Made by a program: the position numbers and the translations under genes
The notes under the pieces: model-generated
The model's input: the letters and a program-made list of their open reading frames with translations, nothing else
Database searches by the model: none
Told to the model about the DNA's origin: nothing
NCBI RefSeq assembly: GCF_013179735.1
Contig: NZ_JABMEG010000003.1
Coordinates: 124,001-188,000, forward strand
Direction of reading: 5' to 3'
Source of the DNA: Permianibacter fluminis
GTDB taxonomy: Bacteria; Pseudomonadota; Gammaproteobacteria; Enterobacterales; Permianibacteraceae
Length of the DNA stretch: 64,000 nt
Shown: positions 8,568-17,704 of the stretch, in pieces
Layout of the letters: the number at the start of each line of letters is the position of its first letter
Position numbering within the stretch: position 1 is the first letter of the stretch

Positions 8568-10426
8568 CAATCGGCGCTCGGTGGCACCGGCAGCGGTTCG
8601 GTGGCGGCTTGGGTTGCCACCGGTCGGCCATCGCGGAACCGGGCCCAGGGCAGCGCCCGGTGGACCCGGCCAAACTCGTCGATGCGCAGCAAGCCGGACA
8701 GGCCGGAAACCCGGTAATCCGGGAACGCCGACAGCCGGGTCAATTCGGGCAGCAGCCGCCAGGCATCATAACCGAGCGCGAACAGCCGACCTTGGCTGCC
8801 GGTCGCCGCTGGCCACAGCCCGGCGATGCGTTGACGTTCCGCCGTGGTCGCGTCGCCACTGTCGAGCAGCCAGGGCACATCGCAAAATTCGATACCGTTC
8901 AGCTCCTCGTCGAGCTGCGGTTGCGGCTGGCCGCCAAACAGTTGCGACGTGGCCAGAATCGGGATGTCCTCGCCACGGTACAAATTCAAAAATGGTTTCA
9001 GCTGGCGAGCGCTGGTCGGTTTGACCGTCAGCAGGATCACCTCGATGTCCTGTCGCCGGCGCACCTGAAAGCCCAGTTCCTTGCCCAGGGTCTGCTGCAG
9101 CGCTTTCATGCGCTGACGCGAGCTGTCGACGCCCAGCATGGCGGCTACGCTGGCCTCGATTTCCTTGTCATTGCCAAGCTTGATATTGGCCAGCACGGTG
9201 CCGCCGCCGGCCTCGAAGGCCTGCTGCATCGTCTGCGCCGCGCGGTCGCCAACGGCATCCTGATTGCTGACAATCATCGCTTGTCGGAAGCTGGTCAGCG
9301 CGCGAGTGGCCACTTGCTCCGCTTCGTCTTCCACCGGCAGCCCGAACTGGAACAATAGGTCGGCGCGCTGGTTCGGATCGTCGGTCATGTTCATGGCCAA
9401 TGTCGGCACCGGCAAGGCGCCGAGCGCGCTCAGCTGCAGCAGCTGTTCCTTGACCAGCGGGCCGATGACCGCGCCGGCGCCATCGGCCACGGCTTGCCGA
9501 TACAGCGTGACAAAATCGCCGCCTGCACTGTCATAGACGCGGATTCGCAGCGACGGGTCGGCATCGCCGCCGCCGTAGTAACCCGCCAGAAAACCATCGC
9601 GGACTATCCGGCCGGTGGCTGCCAGCCGGCCGCTCAGCGGCAGCAGCAGAGCCACCTGGCCAACTTCGATGCGATTGGCCTGGGCGGCCCGGCTCAGTTC
9701 TTCCGGCAGGTTGCTGGCGGCAGGGTGGGTCGGGTAACGCGCCTGCCATTGCGACAGCGCTTGCGGCAGGCCGTCCGGGGTGCGGCTGTAGCGCTGATAA
9801 AGCAGCGCCAGATCCAGCCAGCCAGCCAGCAGCCCACTCTGGATCTGCGAGCGATACTGGAACAGGGTGTCGTAGTTCAGCGGTTTCAGCAGCTGCCAGA
9901 TGGCCTGTTCATTGGCCGGCCGCTCACTGCGGTCAAGCTGGTTGCCCAGCACCAGCCGGGTTGCCGCGGCCTCGACCGGGCGGCGGTCGCCAACCAGCGC
10001 GTCGACTTTCAATTGCAGGAAATGCCGGTAATCGTCGCGATCCATCCGATCTGGCCGCGGTACCAGCTCCAGCGCGGCGACCGCCTCGCTGAACCGGCCG
10101 ACATTCAGCAAGGCCTGACCCCGGGCCCGATGCAGCCGTTGCCGGTCGTCCTCGCTGAGCGGCTGATCTTTCAGGCTTTCCAGCACCTCGACCGCCTGAT
10201 CATTGCGCTGCTCGTTCAGCAGCAGTTCGCCCGCCGACAGCCGCATCAACGCGGCCCGGGTACCGGTCGCCGATTTGGCGGCCTGCAGGAAGTAATCGGC
10301 ATTGCGCAGCGGCGGGTGGTCGTCCGGACTTTGCACCCGCAGGTCATCGACACAGCCGGTCAATGGCATCGCCACGAGGCTGACAAGCAGCAACCAGCGG
10401 CAGATTTGGCGGGGATAAGGCATCAT
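8567..10426 (-). CDS. lpoA: Penicillin-binding protein activator LpoA
   Basis: Outer-membrane lipoprotein, 619 residues, that in E. coli activates PBP1A. The signal peptide ends with the lipobox LTGC (cysteine near residue 25). The N-terminal half is TPR-like helices (RNDQAVEVLESL, VGRFSEAVAALELV). The C-terminal half from about residue 250 is a periplasmic-binding-like domain starting VALLLPLSGRLAATGR, with VIGPLVKEQLLQL and LFALGYDAWRL. The ATG at 10426 with GAAGAG upstream is preferred over a GTG at 10444. Divergent from rsmI across 36 bases, matching the E. coli arrangement. Confidence 0.93.
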   Translation of the reverse strand: MMPYPRQICRWLLLVSLVAMPLTGCVDDLRVQSPDDHPPLRNADYFLQAAKSATGTRAALMRLSAGELLLNEQRNDQAVEVLESLKDQPLSEDDRQRLHRARGQALLNVGRFSEAVAALELVPRPDRMDRDDYRHFLQLKVDALVGDRRPVEAAATRLVLGNQLDRSERPANEQAIWQLLKPLNYDTLFQYRSQIQSGLLAGWLDLALLYQRYSRTPDGLPQALSQWQARYPTHPAASNLPEELSRAAQANRIEVGQVALLLPLSGRLAATGRIVRDGFLAGYYGGGDADPSLRIRVYDSAGGDFVTLYRQAVADGAGAVIGPLVKEQLLQLSALGALPVPTLAMNMTDDPNQRADLLFQFGLPVEDEAEQVATRALTSFRQAMIVSNQDAVGDRAAQTMQQAFEAGGGTVLANIKLGNDKEIEASVAAMLGVDSSRQRMKALQQTLGKELGFQVRRRQDIEVILLTVKPTSARQLKPFLNLYRGEDIPILATSQLFGGQPQPQLDEELNGIEFCDVPWLLDSGDATTAERQRIAGLWPAATGSQGRLFALGYDAWRLLPELTRLSAFPDYRVSGLSGLLRIDEFGRVHRALPWARFRDGRPVATQAATEPLPVPPSAD

Positions 10427-10462
10427 GCGCACTCTTCGGACCACAGCAATCGGGCCGCTATT

Positions 10463-11320
10463 ATGCCGTCAGGGGCAGGAGTTTTGTACGTCGTTGCGAC
10501 ACCCATCGGCAATCTTGCCGACTGGTCGGCACGTGCTGTCAGCGTGCTGCGCGCCGCGCACACCGTTTATGCCGAAGACACCCGGCACAGTCAGACGCTG
10601 CTGAACCATCACGACATCCGGACGCCGCTGCGTTCCCTGCATGAACACAACGAACAGCAGCGTGTGAGCGAATTGGTCGAGCTGTTGCAACAAGGCCACG
10701 ATCTGGCGCTGATCTCCGATGCCGGTACGCCGCTGATCAGCGATCCCGGTTTCAAGCTGGTGCGGGCATTGCGGGCACAGGGCTGCCGAGTGTCGCCGTT
10801 GCCGGGCCCCTGCGCATTGATCGCCGCACTAAGCTGCGCCGGCTTGCCGACGGATCGCTTCAGCTTTGAAGGTTTCCTGCCGGCAAAAGCCGGGGCGCGG
10901 CGCGAGCGCTTGCAAGCGCTGGTCGCGGATCCGCGCACCTTGGTGTTTTACGAAGCGCCGCACCGCATTTTGGAAACACTGCAAGATTGTGCCGACATCC
11001 TTGGCGCCGAGCGCGATGCCGTGCTGGCCCGCGAACTGACCAAAACCTTCGAAACGTTTCTGGATGGCACGCTGACTGAACTGGCCGCGCGTGTTGCAGC
11101 GGATGACAACCAGCAACGCGGCGAAATTGTCTTGATGATCAGCGGTGCAACAGTCAGCGACGAATCGGCGGATGCCGGTGAAGCGGAGCGGGTACTGCAA
11201 CTATTGTTGCCGGAATTGGCATTGTCGCGCGCGGTGGCCATTGCCGAACAATTGACCGGCCTGCCGCACAAACTGCTGTACAAAAAAGCGCTGGCCATGA
11301 AGAACGCGTTGCCCGATTGA
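10463..11320 (+). CDS. rsmI: 16S rRNA (cytidine1402-2'-O)-methyltransferase RsmI
   Basis: 285-residue SAM-dependent tetrapyrrole-methylase-fold enzyme that 2'-O-methylates C1402 of 16S rRNA near the P site. Motifs: LYVVATPIGNLADWS at the start, AEDTRHSQTLL, LISDAGTPLISDPG and PLPGPCALIAALS. The start at ATG 10463 gives the standard length; the long upstream in-frame extension is antisense to lpoA. The short gap to lpoA means the two divergent promoters must overlap the coding ends. Confidence 0.95.
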   Translation: MPSGAGVLYVVATPIGNLADWSARAVSVLRAAHTVYAEDTRHSQTLLNHHDIRTPLRSLHEHNEQQRVSELVELLQQGHDLALISDAGTPLISDPGFKLVRALRAQGCRVSPLPGPCALIAALSCAGLPTDRFSFEGFLPAKAGARRERLQALVADPRTLVFYEAPHRILETLQDCADILGAERDAVLARELTKTFETFLDGTLTELAARVAADDNQQRGEIVLMISGATVSDESADAGEAERVLQLLLPELALSRAVAIAEQLTGLPHKLLYKKALAMKNALPD

Positions 11321-11330
11321 CAAGCAACGC

Positions 11331-11681
11331 TCAGTCAACTTTCACCACTTGCATGCTGGTTTCGGCGCCGTTCGTGGAGTAATGCAGCGGTACGGTTTCT
11401 GTGGGCAGATGCCGATTGCACTCTTTGCAGGTATACAGTGACACCAATGCCAGCGGTGCCAGCAACGCCATTTTCGGTTTCGGATTTGCCCGCACGACGC
11501 CGGCCGGCAGCAGTTGGCGAGCAGGAATGCGCTGATACTGCTGCCCCGCAGCGGCGTAGCGCTCATAGTGATAATCATAAAGCGGGACTGCTGTTTCCTC
11601 GGCGCGACCCATTGAGCTGAATGTCAGGCTCATCATACTGAAGCCGGCCAACAGAAAACGAACGGTTGGTCGAGTGATCAT
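11331..11681 (-). CDS. Small secreted protein of unknown function
   Basis: 116 residues from the ATG at 11681, which has AAGGA eight bases upstream. The N-terminus is a signal peptide (RFLLAGFSMMSLTFSS, cleavage likely after GRA). The mature part is short and contains one CKEC pair (LYTCKECNRH) that could bind metal or form a disulfide. A hydrophobic stretch MALLAPLALVSLY precedes it and may be a membrane segment. I do not recognise the family. It ends ten bases from the convergent rsmI stop with no clear hairpin between. Confidence 0.6.
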   Translation of the reverse strand: MITRPTVRFLLAGFSMMSLTFSSMGRAEETAVPLYDYHYERYAAAGQQYQRIPARQLLPAGVVRANPKPKMALLAPLALVSLYTCKECNRHLPTETVPLHYSTNGAETSMQVVKVD

Positions 11682-11810
11682 GGCGTCATCCTTGCTCTGG
11701 GGTGGGCAGACAGTCTGGGCGGAGTTTGCTGAATGTCGGCTTAATCCGGATGTTGCGACCATCCGCTTGAAGCAAAAAGCGCAGCGTGTTTTCGGCTTTC
11801 ATTGCGCAAG

Positions 11811-11837
11811 AAAAAAGGCCGCATTGGCGGCCTTTTT
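11811..11837 (-). terminator. Intrinsic terminator of the TetR-family gene
   Basis: 11-bp stem (11812-11822 with 11827-11837) with a 4-base loop. A run of six A on the left gives the U-tract for minus-strand transcripts. Confidence 0.82.
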
Positions 11838-11850
11838 CTACGTGACAAAC

Positions 11851-12522
11851 TCAGCTTCTCAGCAAACCGTTCAGCAACCGCCGCAAGCTGCGTTCGGCCA
11901 GCTGCCAGTTTTCCTTGCTGTCGCCATTGAGCAGCAGATGAAACTCCCAGTGCGCCATCGAACCCAGCACCAGATGCGCATCTGCCACCGCATCGGCTGA
12001 GCCGAGCGCCTGGAAAAACCGCTCCAGCGTGTTCAGGTGGGCGCGGTCCGGGACCTGCACATCGGACGCCAGCTTGTCGTTGCGCAGCGCTTCCTGCCGG
12101 AAGGCCTGTTCGACTTGGCGGCCATCGCGGTCGGCGAGCTGGCTGCGCAGGAAGTGCATGACGAAATCCGTTAACGAGTGCGCCATTTTCTCCCGGCCTT
12201 GCGGCGTCGACAGCGCACTCTTGCTGCTGTCGAGGGCAGCGAAGGTATCCTTTTCCAAGGTCCGGGCACCGGCCAGCGTGCGCTCGGCAAACAGGGTAAA
12301 GGCATCGCTGATCAGCTCGTTCAGATCGCGGAAGTAATAGGTCGTGGCGGCCAGTGGCACTTGCGCTTCCTGCGCGACGGCACGGTGGCGAACGGCGCGC
12401 AGGCCGTCACGGACGATGATGCGGAGGGCGGCTTCCAGAATGGCCTGACGACGGGCGTGACCGTCAGCGCGTCGGGTCTTCCGGCCACGGTACTCCATGG
12501 TGGCAGGTACAGCGTCAGACAT
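11851..12522 (-). CDS. TetR-family transcriptional regulator
   Basis: 223 residues from ATG 12522. The N-terminal helix-turn-helix domain spans about residues 15-65: ARRQAILEAALRIIVRDG, then AVRHRAVAQEAQVPLAATTYYF, the typical TetR recognition helix and following tyrosines. The C-terminal ligand domain is not assignable. A start 13 codons upstream is possible. It diverges from the ilv operon across about 200 bases, but TetR proteins also commonly act elsewhere, so a link to ilv regulation is not implied. It ends at its own terminator. Confidence 0.88.
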   Translation of the reverse strand: MSDAVPATMEYRGRKTRRADGHARRQAILEAALRIIVRDGLRAVRHRAVAQEAQVPLAATTYYFRDLNELISDAFTLFAERTLAGARTLEKDTFAALDSSKSALSTPQGREKMAHSLTDFVMHFLRSQLADRDGRQVEQAFRQEALRNDKLASDVQVPDRAHLNTLERFFQALGSADAVADAHLVLGSMAHWEFHLLLNGDSKENWQLAERSLRRLLNGLLRS

Positions 12523-12726
12523 GGGATTCCATCCATTGTGCTCGGGAATTTCACGAAGCATAGTTCGCGCGGCGCGAGCGTCCAGCGAGCGGGACCCGCG
12601 TGTCAGAATTTAGCGGTCAAACAGCTGTTCTCATAACCAAACGTTATCAAATCCCGCCTTGCTGGTTCCCGGAACACCATGTTAGTTTCGCTGCAACCCC
12701 AGATTTCGGGCCTTGTGGAAATTCCG

Positions 12727-12822
12727 ATGTCCTTGCGCAGCAGCAGCATTCTCGTACTCGTACTTATTACTGTAATCCTCGGATTACGGTGCGGGACGGT
12801 ATGCGCGCGAGGTAAGCAGTAA
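12727..12822 (+). CDS. ilvL: ilv operon leader peptide
   Basis: A 31-codon reading frame: ATG 12727 to TAA 12820-12822. Residues 8-20 are ILVLVLITVILGL, coded by ATT CTC GTA CTC GTA CTT ATT ACT GTA ATC CTC GGA TTA, so 11 of these 13 codons are Ile, Leu or Val. The peptide ends CGTVCARGKQ, close to the CGAALGRGKA end of E. coli IlvL. It lies before a terminator-type hairpin and the ilvC gene. Its role is regulatory: ribosome stalling on scarce branched-chain aminoacyl-tRNA. The Shine-Dalgarno (GTGGAA) is weak. Confidence 0.9.
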   Translation: MSLRSSSILVLVLITVILGLRCGTVCARGKQ

Positions 12823-12880
12823 GCAGTAAAAAAACCTCCAGATGACAAACCCCCCGCACCGAAAGGTCCGGGGGGTTTGT
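12788..12880 (+). promoter_or_regulatory. Transcription attenuator of the ilv operon (antiterminator and terminator)
   Basis: The terminator is 12845-12880: ACAAACCCCCCG pairs with CGGGGGGTTTGT, extended across one mismatch by ACC/GGT, with a GAAA tetraloop and a T-rich tail (TGTCGTTTCT). The antiterminator partner is GGTGCGGG at 12788-12795, inside the leader peptide just after the Ile/Leu/Val codons. It is a perfect 8-base complement of CCCGCACC at 12853-12860 in the terminator's left arm. A further pairing, CCTTGCGC (12731-12738) with GCGCGAGG (12805-12812), could act as the protector hairpin. This fits the classical attenuation model. Confidence 0.85.
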
Positions 12881-12975
12881 CGTTTCTGGGGCTTGTAAAA
12901 ACCGATTCCGGCAATGCATTGGCAGTTTGAACACGACGACACGACCTAAACGACAAACTCAAGGAGCTAAGCAAA

Positions 12976-14067
12976 ATGACCAAGATGTACTTCGAAGACG
13001 ACGCCCATCCGGCGGCATTGCAAGGCAAGCGCATCACCATCATCGGCTATGGCAGCCAAGGCAAGGCGCAAGCCCAGAACCTGCGGGATTCGGGCTTCGA
13101 AGTCACCATTGGTCTGCGCCCGCAGGGCAAGACCTGGATCGCCGCCCAGGCCGACGGTTTCAAGACCAAGCCATTCGCCGAGGCGACCAAAGATGCCGAC
13201 GTGGTCATGATCCTGACCCCGGATCTGGTTCAGAAAGCGATCTGGGAGCAGGACATTGCGCCGAACATCAAAGCGGGCGCGATGCTGATGTTCAGCCACG
13301 GCTTCAACATCCACTACAACCTGATCAAGCCGCCGACCAACATCGACGTCACCATGGTTGCGCCGAAAAGCCCGGGTCGGCTGGTTCGCACCGAATACCA
13401 GAAAGGCGCCGGTGTGCCCGGTCTGGTCGCGATTCATCAGGACGCCAGCGGTACCGCCTTTGATCGCGCGCTGGCCTACGCCCATGGCATCGGTTGCACC
13501 CGTGCCGGCGTGCTGCAAACCACGTTTGCTGAAGAAACCGAAACCGATTTGTTCGGCGAACAAGCCGTGCTGTGTGGTGGCGCCACCGAACTGGTCGCGG
13601 CCGGCTTCGATACACTGGTCAAGGCGGGCTATCAGCCGGAAGTCGCCTACTACGAATGCCTGCACGAGCTGAAGCTGATCGTCGATCTGCTGTACGAAGG
13701 TGGCTTCGCCCGCATGCACGATTTCGTTTCCGATACCGCCAAATACGGCGACCTGAGCCGTGGCCCGCGCATCGTTGATGCCGGCACCCGCGAGCGCATG
13801 GCGAAAATTCTCGACGAGATCCGCACTGGCGAATTCGCCCGCGAGTGGATTGCCGAGCACGAGTCGGGCGGCAAGCGCTACCGCGCGCTGATGGAAGCCG
13901 ATTTGGCGCATCCGATTGAAAAAGTTGGTGCGGAATTGCGCGCCCACATGCGCTGGTTGCCGGGCAATCAGAACGCGGAGTCAGCGGCCAACGGTGCCTT
14001 TGCAACAACCGGTGGTGGCGCGCTGAATCCGAAAGCGGTCGCCTTTCGCGAAACCGAAAAATACTAA
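12976..14067 (+). CDS. ilvC: Ketol-acid reductoisomerase (class I, short form)
   Basis: Second step of valine and isoleucine synthesis: isomerises and reduces acetolactate or acetohydroxybutyrate with NADPH and Mg2+. 363 residues. N-terminal Rossmann fold with [21 protein letters not shown] and ILTPDLVQ. The knotted C-terminal domain has [17 protein letters not shown] and [14 protein letters not shown], with the metal-binding acidic residues. About 25 extra residues ([17 protein letters not shown]) follow the normal class I end. AAGGAG precedes the ATG. First structural gene after the attenuator. Confidence 0.96.
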   Translation: MTKMYFEDDAHPAALQGKRITIIGYGSQGKAQAQNLRDSGFEVTIGLRPQGKTWIAAQADGFKTKPFAEATKDADVVMILTPDLVQKAIWEQDIAPNIKAGAMLMFSHGFNIHYNLIKPPTNIDVTMVAPKSPGRLVRTEYQKGAGVPGLVAIHQDASGTAFDRALAYAHGIGCTRAGVLQTTFAEETETDLFGEQAVLCGGATELVAAGFDTLVKAGYQPEVAYYECLHELKLIVDLLYEGGFARMHDFVSDTAKYGDLSRGPRIVDAGTRERMAKILDEIRTGEFAREWIAEHESGGKRYRALMEADLAHPIEKVGAELRAHMRWLPGNQNAESAANGAFATTGGGALNPKAVAFRETEKY

Positions 14068-14098
14068 CCGTCGGCTAACGCGAACAGGAAACCATAAC

Positions 14099-15757
14099 GT
14101 GAACGGCGCGCAAGCATTGTGCAAAGCCCTGGAAGCCGAAGGTGTCGAGATCATCTTCGGCTACCCGGGTGGCGCCATCATGCCGGTGTACGACGCGCTG
14201 CTGGACAGCACGTTGCAGCACATTTTGTGTCGGCACGAGCAAGGCGCGGCGCTGGCGGCTGACGGTTATGCCCGGGCCAGTGGTCGTCTGGGTGTGTGTA
14301 TGGCGACCAGTGGCCCGGGCGCCACCAATCTGATCACCGGCATCGCCAATGCCTACATGGATTCGGTGCCGATGCTGGCCATCACCGGGCAAGTGGCGAA
14401 TCCCTTGATCGGCACCGATGCCTTTCAGGAAGTCGATGTGTTCGGCATGACGCTGCCGATCGTCAAGCATTCGTTTCTGGTGCGTGATGTCAACGATCTG
14501 CCGCGCATCGTTCACGAAGCCTGCCAGATCGCGATGAGCGGTCGGCCGGGCCCGGTGCTGATCGACATTCCGAAAGACGTCCAGAACGCGATCTGCAGCG
14601 CCGAGCTTGCCATGCCGAAAGCAGAAAAAGCGGCCGAACTGGATCGGGCCGGCATTCATCAGGCACGTGCCCTGATCTCATCAGCGCAGCGGCCTTTGCT
14701 GTATGTCGGTGGCGGTGTCGTGCTCGGCAATGCCAGCCAAGCCTTGCGCGATTTTGTCGAAACCACACAGATCCCGCTGGTCAGCACCTTGAAGGGTTTG
14801 GGGGCCGTGTCATTCGAGCATCCGCTCAATTTGGGCATGCTGGGCATGCACGGAACCAAGGCGGCCAATTTTGCCGTGCAGCGCTGTGACTTGCTGATTG
14901 TTGTCGGCGCCCGCTTTGATGATCGTGCTACCGGCAAACTGGCGGCCTTCGCACCAAATGCGCGGGTGATTCATCTGGATATCGACGATGCCGAGTTCGA
15001 CAAGCTGCGCCACGCTCAGATCAGCCTGCGCGGTGACCTGAAATGCTTGCTGCCTGCGCTCGCTGTGCCGGCCCATTGCGACAACTGGCGCGAACAATGT
15101 CTGGCGGATCGCCAAGCGTTTGCGTTTCGCTATGACGCGCCGGGCACCGGCATCTACGCGCCCGGTTTGCTGGCCGCGTTGTCACAGCAAGCCGATGACA
15201 ATACCTATGTCAGCTGTGATGTTGGTCAACACCAGATGTGGGTGGCCCAGCACTACGGTTTCCGGGCGCCGCGCCAGCATCTGTCGAGCGGCGGTCTGGG
15301 TACGATGGGTTATGGCTTGCCGGCGGCAATTGGTGCGCAACTGGCTTGCCCGGAAGCGCGGGTGATCTGCGTCAGTGGCGATGGCTCGTTCCAGATGAAT
15401 CTGCAGGAACTGGCGACCATCAACCGTTACAAGCTGCCGGTCAAAATCGTGCTGCTGGACAATCAGGCGCTAGGCATGGTGCGGCAGTGGCAGCAGCTGT
15501 TTTTCGCCGGCCGCTACAGCGAAATCGATCTGTCGGACAACCCGGACTTTGTTGCGCTGGCGAAAGCCTTCGGCATTCCGGCCGTGCGCATCGACAGCCG
15601 CTCGCAGCAGGATGAGGCGATTCGCCTGCTGCTGGAAACCGAAGGGCCGCTGCTGCTGCACGTGGCGATCAATCCGCAAGAAAACGTCTGGCCGCTGGTA
15701 GCGCCAGGCAAAGCCAACGATGACATGATGGAAGGAGAAGGCGCATGGACAACGTGA
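14099..15757 (+). CDS. ilvG: Acetolactate synthase II, large (catalytic) subunit
   Basis: ThDP-dependent enzyme of 552 residues. It condenses two pyruvates to acetolactate, or pyruvate with 2-oxobutyrate. Start is GTG 14099 with AGGAA eight bases upstream. The N-terminus [16 protein letters not shown] and [16 protein letters not shown] resemble IlvG rather than IlvB/IlvI. The cofactor region has [17 protein letters not shown] (catalytic Glu), the middle domain [15 protein letters not shown], and the ThDP motif [15 protein letters not shown]. It overlaps ilvM by 13 bases. Confidence 0.94.
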   Translation: MNGAQALCKALEAEGVEIIFGYPGGAIMPVYDALLDSTLQHILCRHEQGAALAADGYARASGRLGVCMATSGPGATNLITGIANAYMDSVPMLAITGQVANPLIGTDAFQEVDVFGMTLPIVKHSFLVRDVNDLPRIVHEACQIAMSGRPGPVLIDIPKDVQNAICSAELAMPKAEKAAELDRAGIHQARALISSAQRPLLYVGGGVVLGNASQALRDFVETTQIPLVSTLKGLGAVSFEHPLNLGMLGMHGTKAANFAVQRCDLLIVVGARFDDRATGKLAAFAPNARVIHLDIDDAEFDKLRHAQISLRGDLKCLLPALAVPAHCDNWREQCLADRQAFAFRYDAPGTGIYAPGLLAALSQQADDNTYVSCDVGQHQMWVAQHYGFRAPRQHLSSGGLGTMGYGLPAAIGAQLACPEARVICVSGDGSFQMNLQELATINRYKLPVKIVLLDNQALGMVRQWQQLFFAGRYSEIDLSDNPDFVALAKAFGIPAVRIDSRSQQDEAIRLLLETEGPLLLHVAINPQENVWPLVAPGKANDDMMEGEGAWTT

Positions 15758-16002
15758 TGTTTCTGACCGTCCGCAACAGTGAAGGCGCGCTGGAGCGTTT
15801 GTTGCGGGTCACCCGCCATCGCGGTTTTGCCGTGGACTCGCTGCTGGTGCAGAACGGTCGTGATCCGTCGCTGTACGAAGTCACGCTGCGGCTGTCGGGT
15901 GAGCGCGAAAGTGACAATCTGCAGAAGCAGTTGGCCAAACTGGTCGATGTGGTTGCGGTGCAATCCATGGCAGCGCAGCCGATGTTGCGGAACGCGGTGT
16001 AA
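15745..16002 (+). CDS. ilvM: Acetolactate synthase II, small regulatory subunit (ACT domain)
   Basis: 85-residue single ACT-domain protein, the size of E. coli IlvM. Typical opening [32 protein letters not shown], and [21 protein letters not shown]. It pairs with IlvG; isozyme II in Enterobacteria is valine-insensitive, and that is expected but unproven here. GAAGGAGAAGGCGC precedes the ATG inside the end of ilvG. Confidence 0.92.
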   Translation: MDNVMFLTVRNSEGALERLLRVTRHRGFAVDSLLVQNGRDPSLYEVTLRLSGERESDNLQKQLAKLVDVVAVQSMAAQPMLRNAV

Positions 16003-16012
16003 GTAGACTGAG

Positions 16013-17704
16013 ATGAAGCCTGCGGTCCTGCTCTATGACACCACGCTACGCGATGGCGCCCAGCGTCAGGGCATCAGCTTTTCGCTGAACGACAAGCTGC
16101 GCATCAGCCAATTGCTGGCCGATTTCGGCATCGATGTCATCGAAGGCGGCTGGCCGGGTTCAAATCCGAAGGATGCCGAGTACTTCCGGCAGGTGCGCGA
16201 GTTGAGTTTGCCACATACCCGCGTTGCCGCCTTCGGTAGCACCCGGCGCGTGGATCGGGCAGCAAGTACCGATCCGCAGCTGTTGGCCTTGCTGGACGCG
16301 CAAACGCCGGTGGTGACACTGGTCGGCAAAAGTTCGCCGCTGCATGTCGAGTACATTTTGCGGACCACACGCGAGGACAATCTCAAAGTCATTAACGACA
16401 GCGTCAAGCTGATGAAAGACGAAGGCCGGGAAGTGGTGCTCGATGCCGAGCACTTCTTCGACGGCTTCGTGGAAGACAGTGACTATGCGCTGGCCTGTTT
16501 GCAGGCGGCGAGCGAAGCCGGCGCCGATTGGCTGGTGCTGTGCGACACCAATGGCGGCAGCCTGCCGGCGCAGATTGGCGCGGTGGTGACGGCGGTGCGG
16601 GCAAAACTGACCACGCCGATTGGCGTGCACTGCCACAACGACAGCGAGCTGGCGGTCGCCAATTCGCTGGCCGCCGTGCAGGCTGGTGCGCGGCAAGTGC
16701 AGGGAACGATTAACGGCATTGGCGAGCGCTGCGGCAATGCCAATCTGGTATCGATTCTGGCCAATCTGGCCTTGAAGACGGATTACCGCTGTCAGGCCGC
16801 CAGTCAGCTCGCAAAGCTGACCGGGCTGTCGCGCGCGGTTGCCGACATCGCCAATCTGGCGCCGGATGCGTTTGCGCCGTTTGTTGGTGTCAACGCCTTT
16901 GCCCACAAAGGCGGGTTGCATGTCGCCGCCATTGAAAAATTGCAGGCGAGTTACGAGCACATTGACCCGCTGCTGGTCGGCAATGGCCGGCAAGTGATCG
17001 TGTCGGAGCTGGCGGGGCGCGGCAATGTCCGGCTGCGTGCGCGCGAACTCGGCCTTGATGTTCAAGGCGAAGAGCTGGGCATTGCCGAACAGATCAAACT
17101 GGCGGAAGCGCGCGGCCTGCAACTGGAAACCGCCGATGGCAGTTTCGAACTGATTGTCCGCCGTCATCAGGCCGGCTATCAGCCGCCGTTTGCGGTGCGT
17201 GATCTGCATGTGCACACCGCGCAGCGTGAGGGCATCAGTGAACCGAGTCTGGCCACGGCCAAAGTCGCGGTGGCAGCCAAAGAGGAACTCACCGCCGCCG
17301 AAGCGACCGGCCCGGTTGCGGCCATCGATGCTGCGCTCAGAAAAGCGCTGAAACCGTTCTATCCTGAACTGGAAGGCGTGCGCCTGACCGATTACAAGGT
17401 GCGCATTCTGGACCCGGAAGCCGCGACCGGCGCGACGACACGGGTCTGGATCGAGGCCGCTTATGGCGAGCAGCGCTGGTGTACCGTCGGCTGTTCCGAC
17501 AACATCATTGCTGCCAGCGCCGAAGCGCTGTGTGACAGCCTGGAATTATTTGTGCTGCGGCTACAAAGCCCGTGCTTTGCAGCGCAGCCATTGACTGATA
17601 TACCTACTGATATTGCTACTGAAACCGCTACTGAAACCGACTACGACGTAAACAAAGGAAACCACCATGGCCGCTCTGAACGCACCTGCGAAAATCTGGC
17701 ATAA
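16013..17704 (+). CDS. cimA: (R)-citramalate synthase
   Basis: 563-residue member of the isopropylmalate/citramalate/homocitrate synthase family. The TIM-barrel start DTTLRDGAQRQGISFSLNDKL, the metal-site motif VHCHNDSELAVANS and GIGERCGNANL are intact. The regulatory LeuA dimer domain occupies about residues 395-520. The long-form CimA sequence FVGVNAFAHKGGLHV supports citramalate rather than isopropylmalate synthase. It makes 2-oxobutyrate from pyruvate for isoleucine, bypassing threonine deaminase, and no ilvA is present here. The last ~35 residues (DIATETATETD) are low complexity, and the gene overlaps ilvE by 38 bases. Confidence 0.9.
   Translation: MKPAVLLYDTTLRDGAQRQGISFSLNDKLRISQLLADFGIDVIEGGWPGSNPKDAEYFRQVRELSLPHTRVAAFGSTRRVDRAASTDPQLLALLDAQTPVVTLVGKSSPLHVEYILRTTREDNLKVINDSVKLMKDEGREVVLDAEHFFDGFVEDSDYALACLQAASEAGADWLVLCDTNGGSLPAQIGAVVTAVRAKLTTPIGVHCHNDSELAVANSLAAVQAGARQVQGTINGIGERCGNANLVSILANLALKTDYRCQAASQLAKLTGLSRAVADIANLAPDAFAPFVGVNAFAHKGGLHVAAIEKLQASYEHIDPLLVGNGRQVIVSELAGRGNVRLRARELGLDVQGEELGIAEQIKLAEARGLQLETADGSFELIVRRHQAGYQPPFAVRDLHVHTAQREGISEPSLATAKVAVAAKEELTAAEATGPVAAIDAALRKALKPFYPELEGVRLTDYKVRILDPEAATGATTRVWIEAAYGEQRWCTVGCSDNIIAASAEALCDSLELFVLRLQSPCFAAQPLTDIPTDIATETATETDYDVNKGNHHGRSERTCENLA

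Noticed and set aside
9494-10462. Long in-frame extension upstream of rsmI
   Set aside because: Lies antisense to lpoA; the true rsmI start at 10463 gives the standard family length.
12600-12815. 71-codon ORF in the ilv leader region
   Set aside because: Different frame from the Ile/Leu/Val-rich leader peptide, no Shine-Dalgarno and no protein-like composition.
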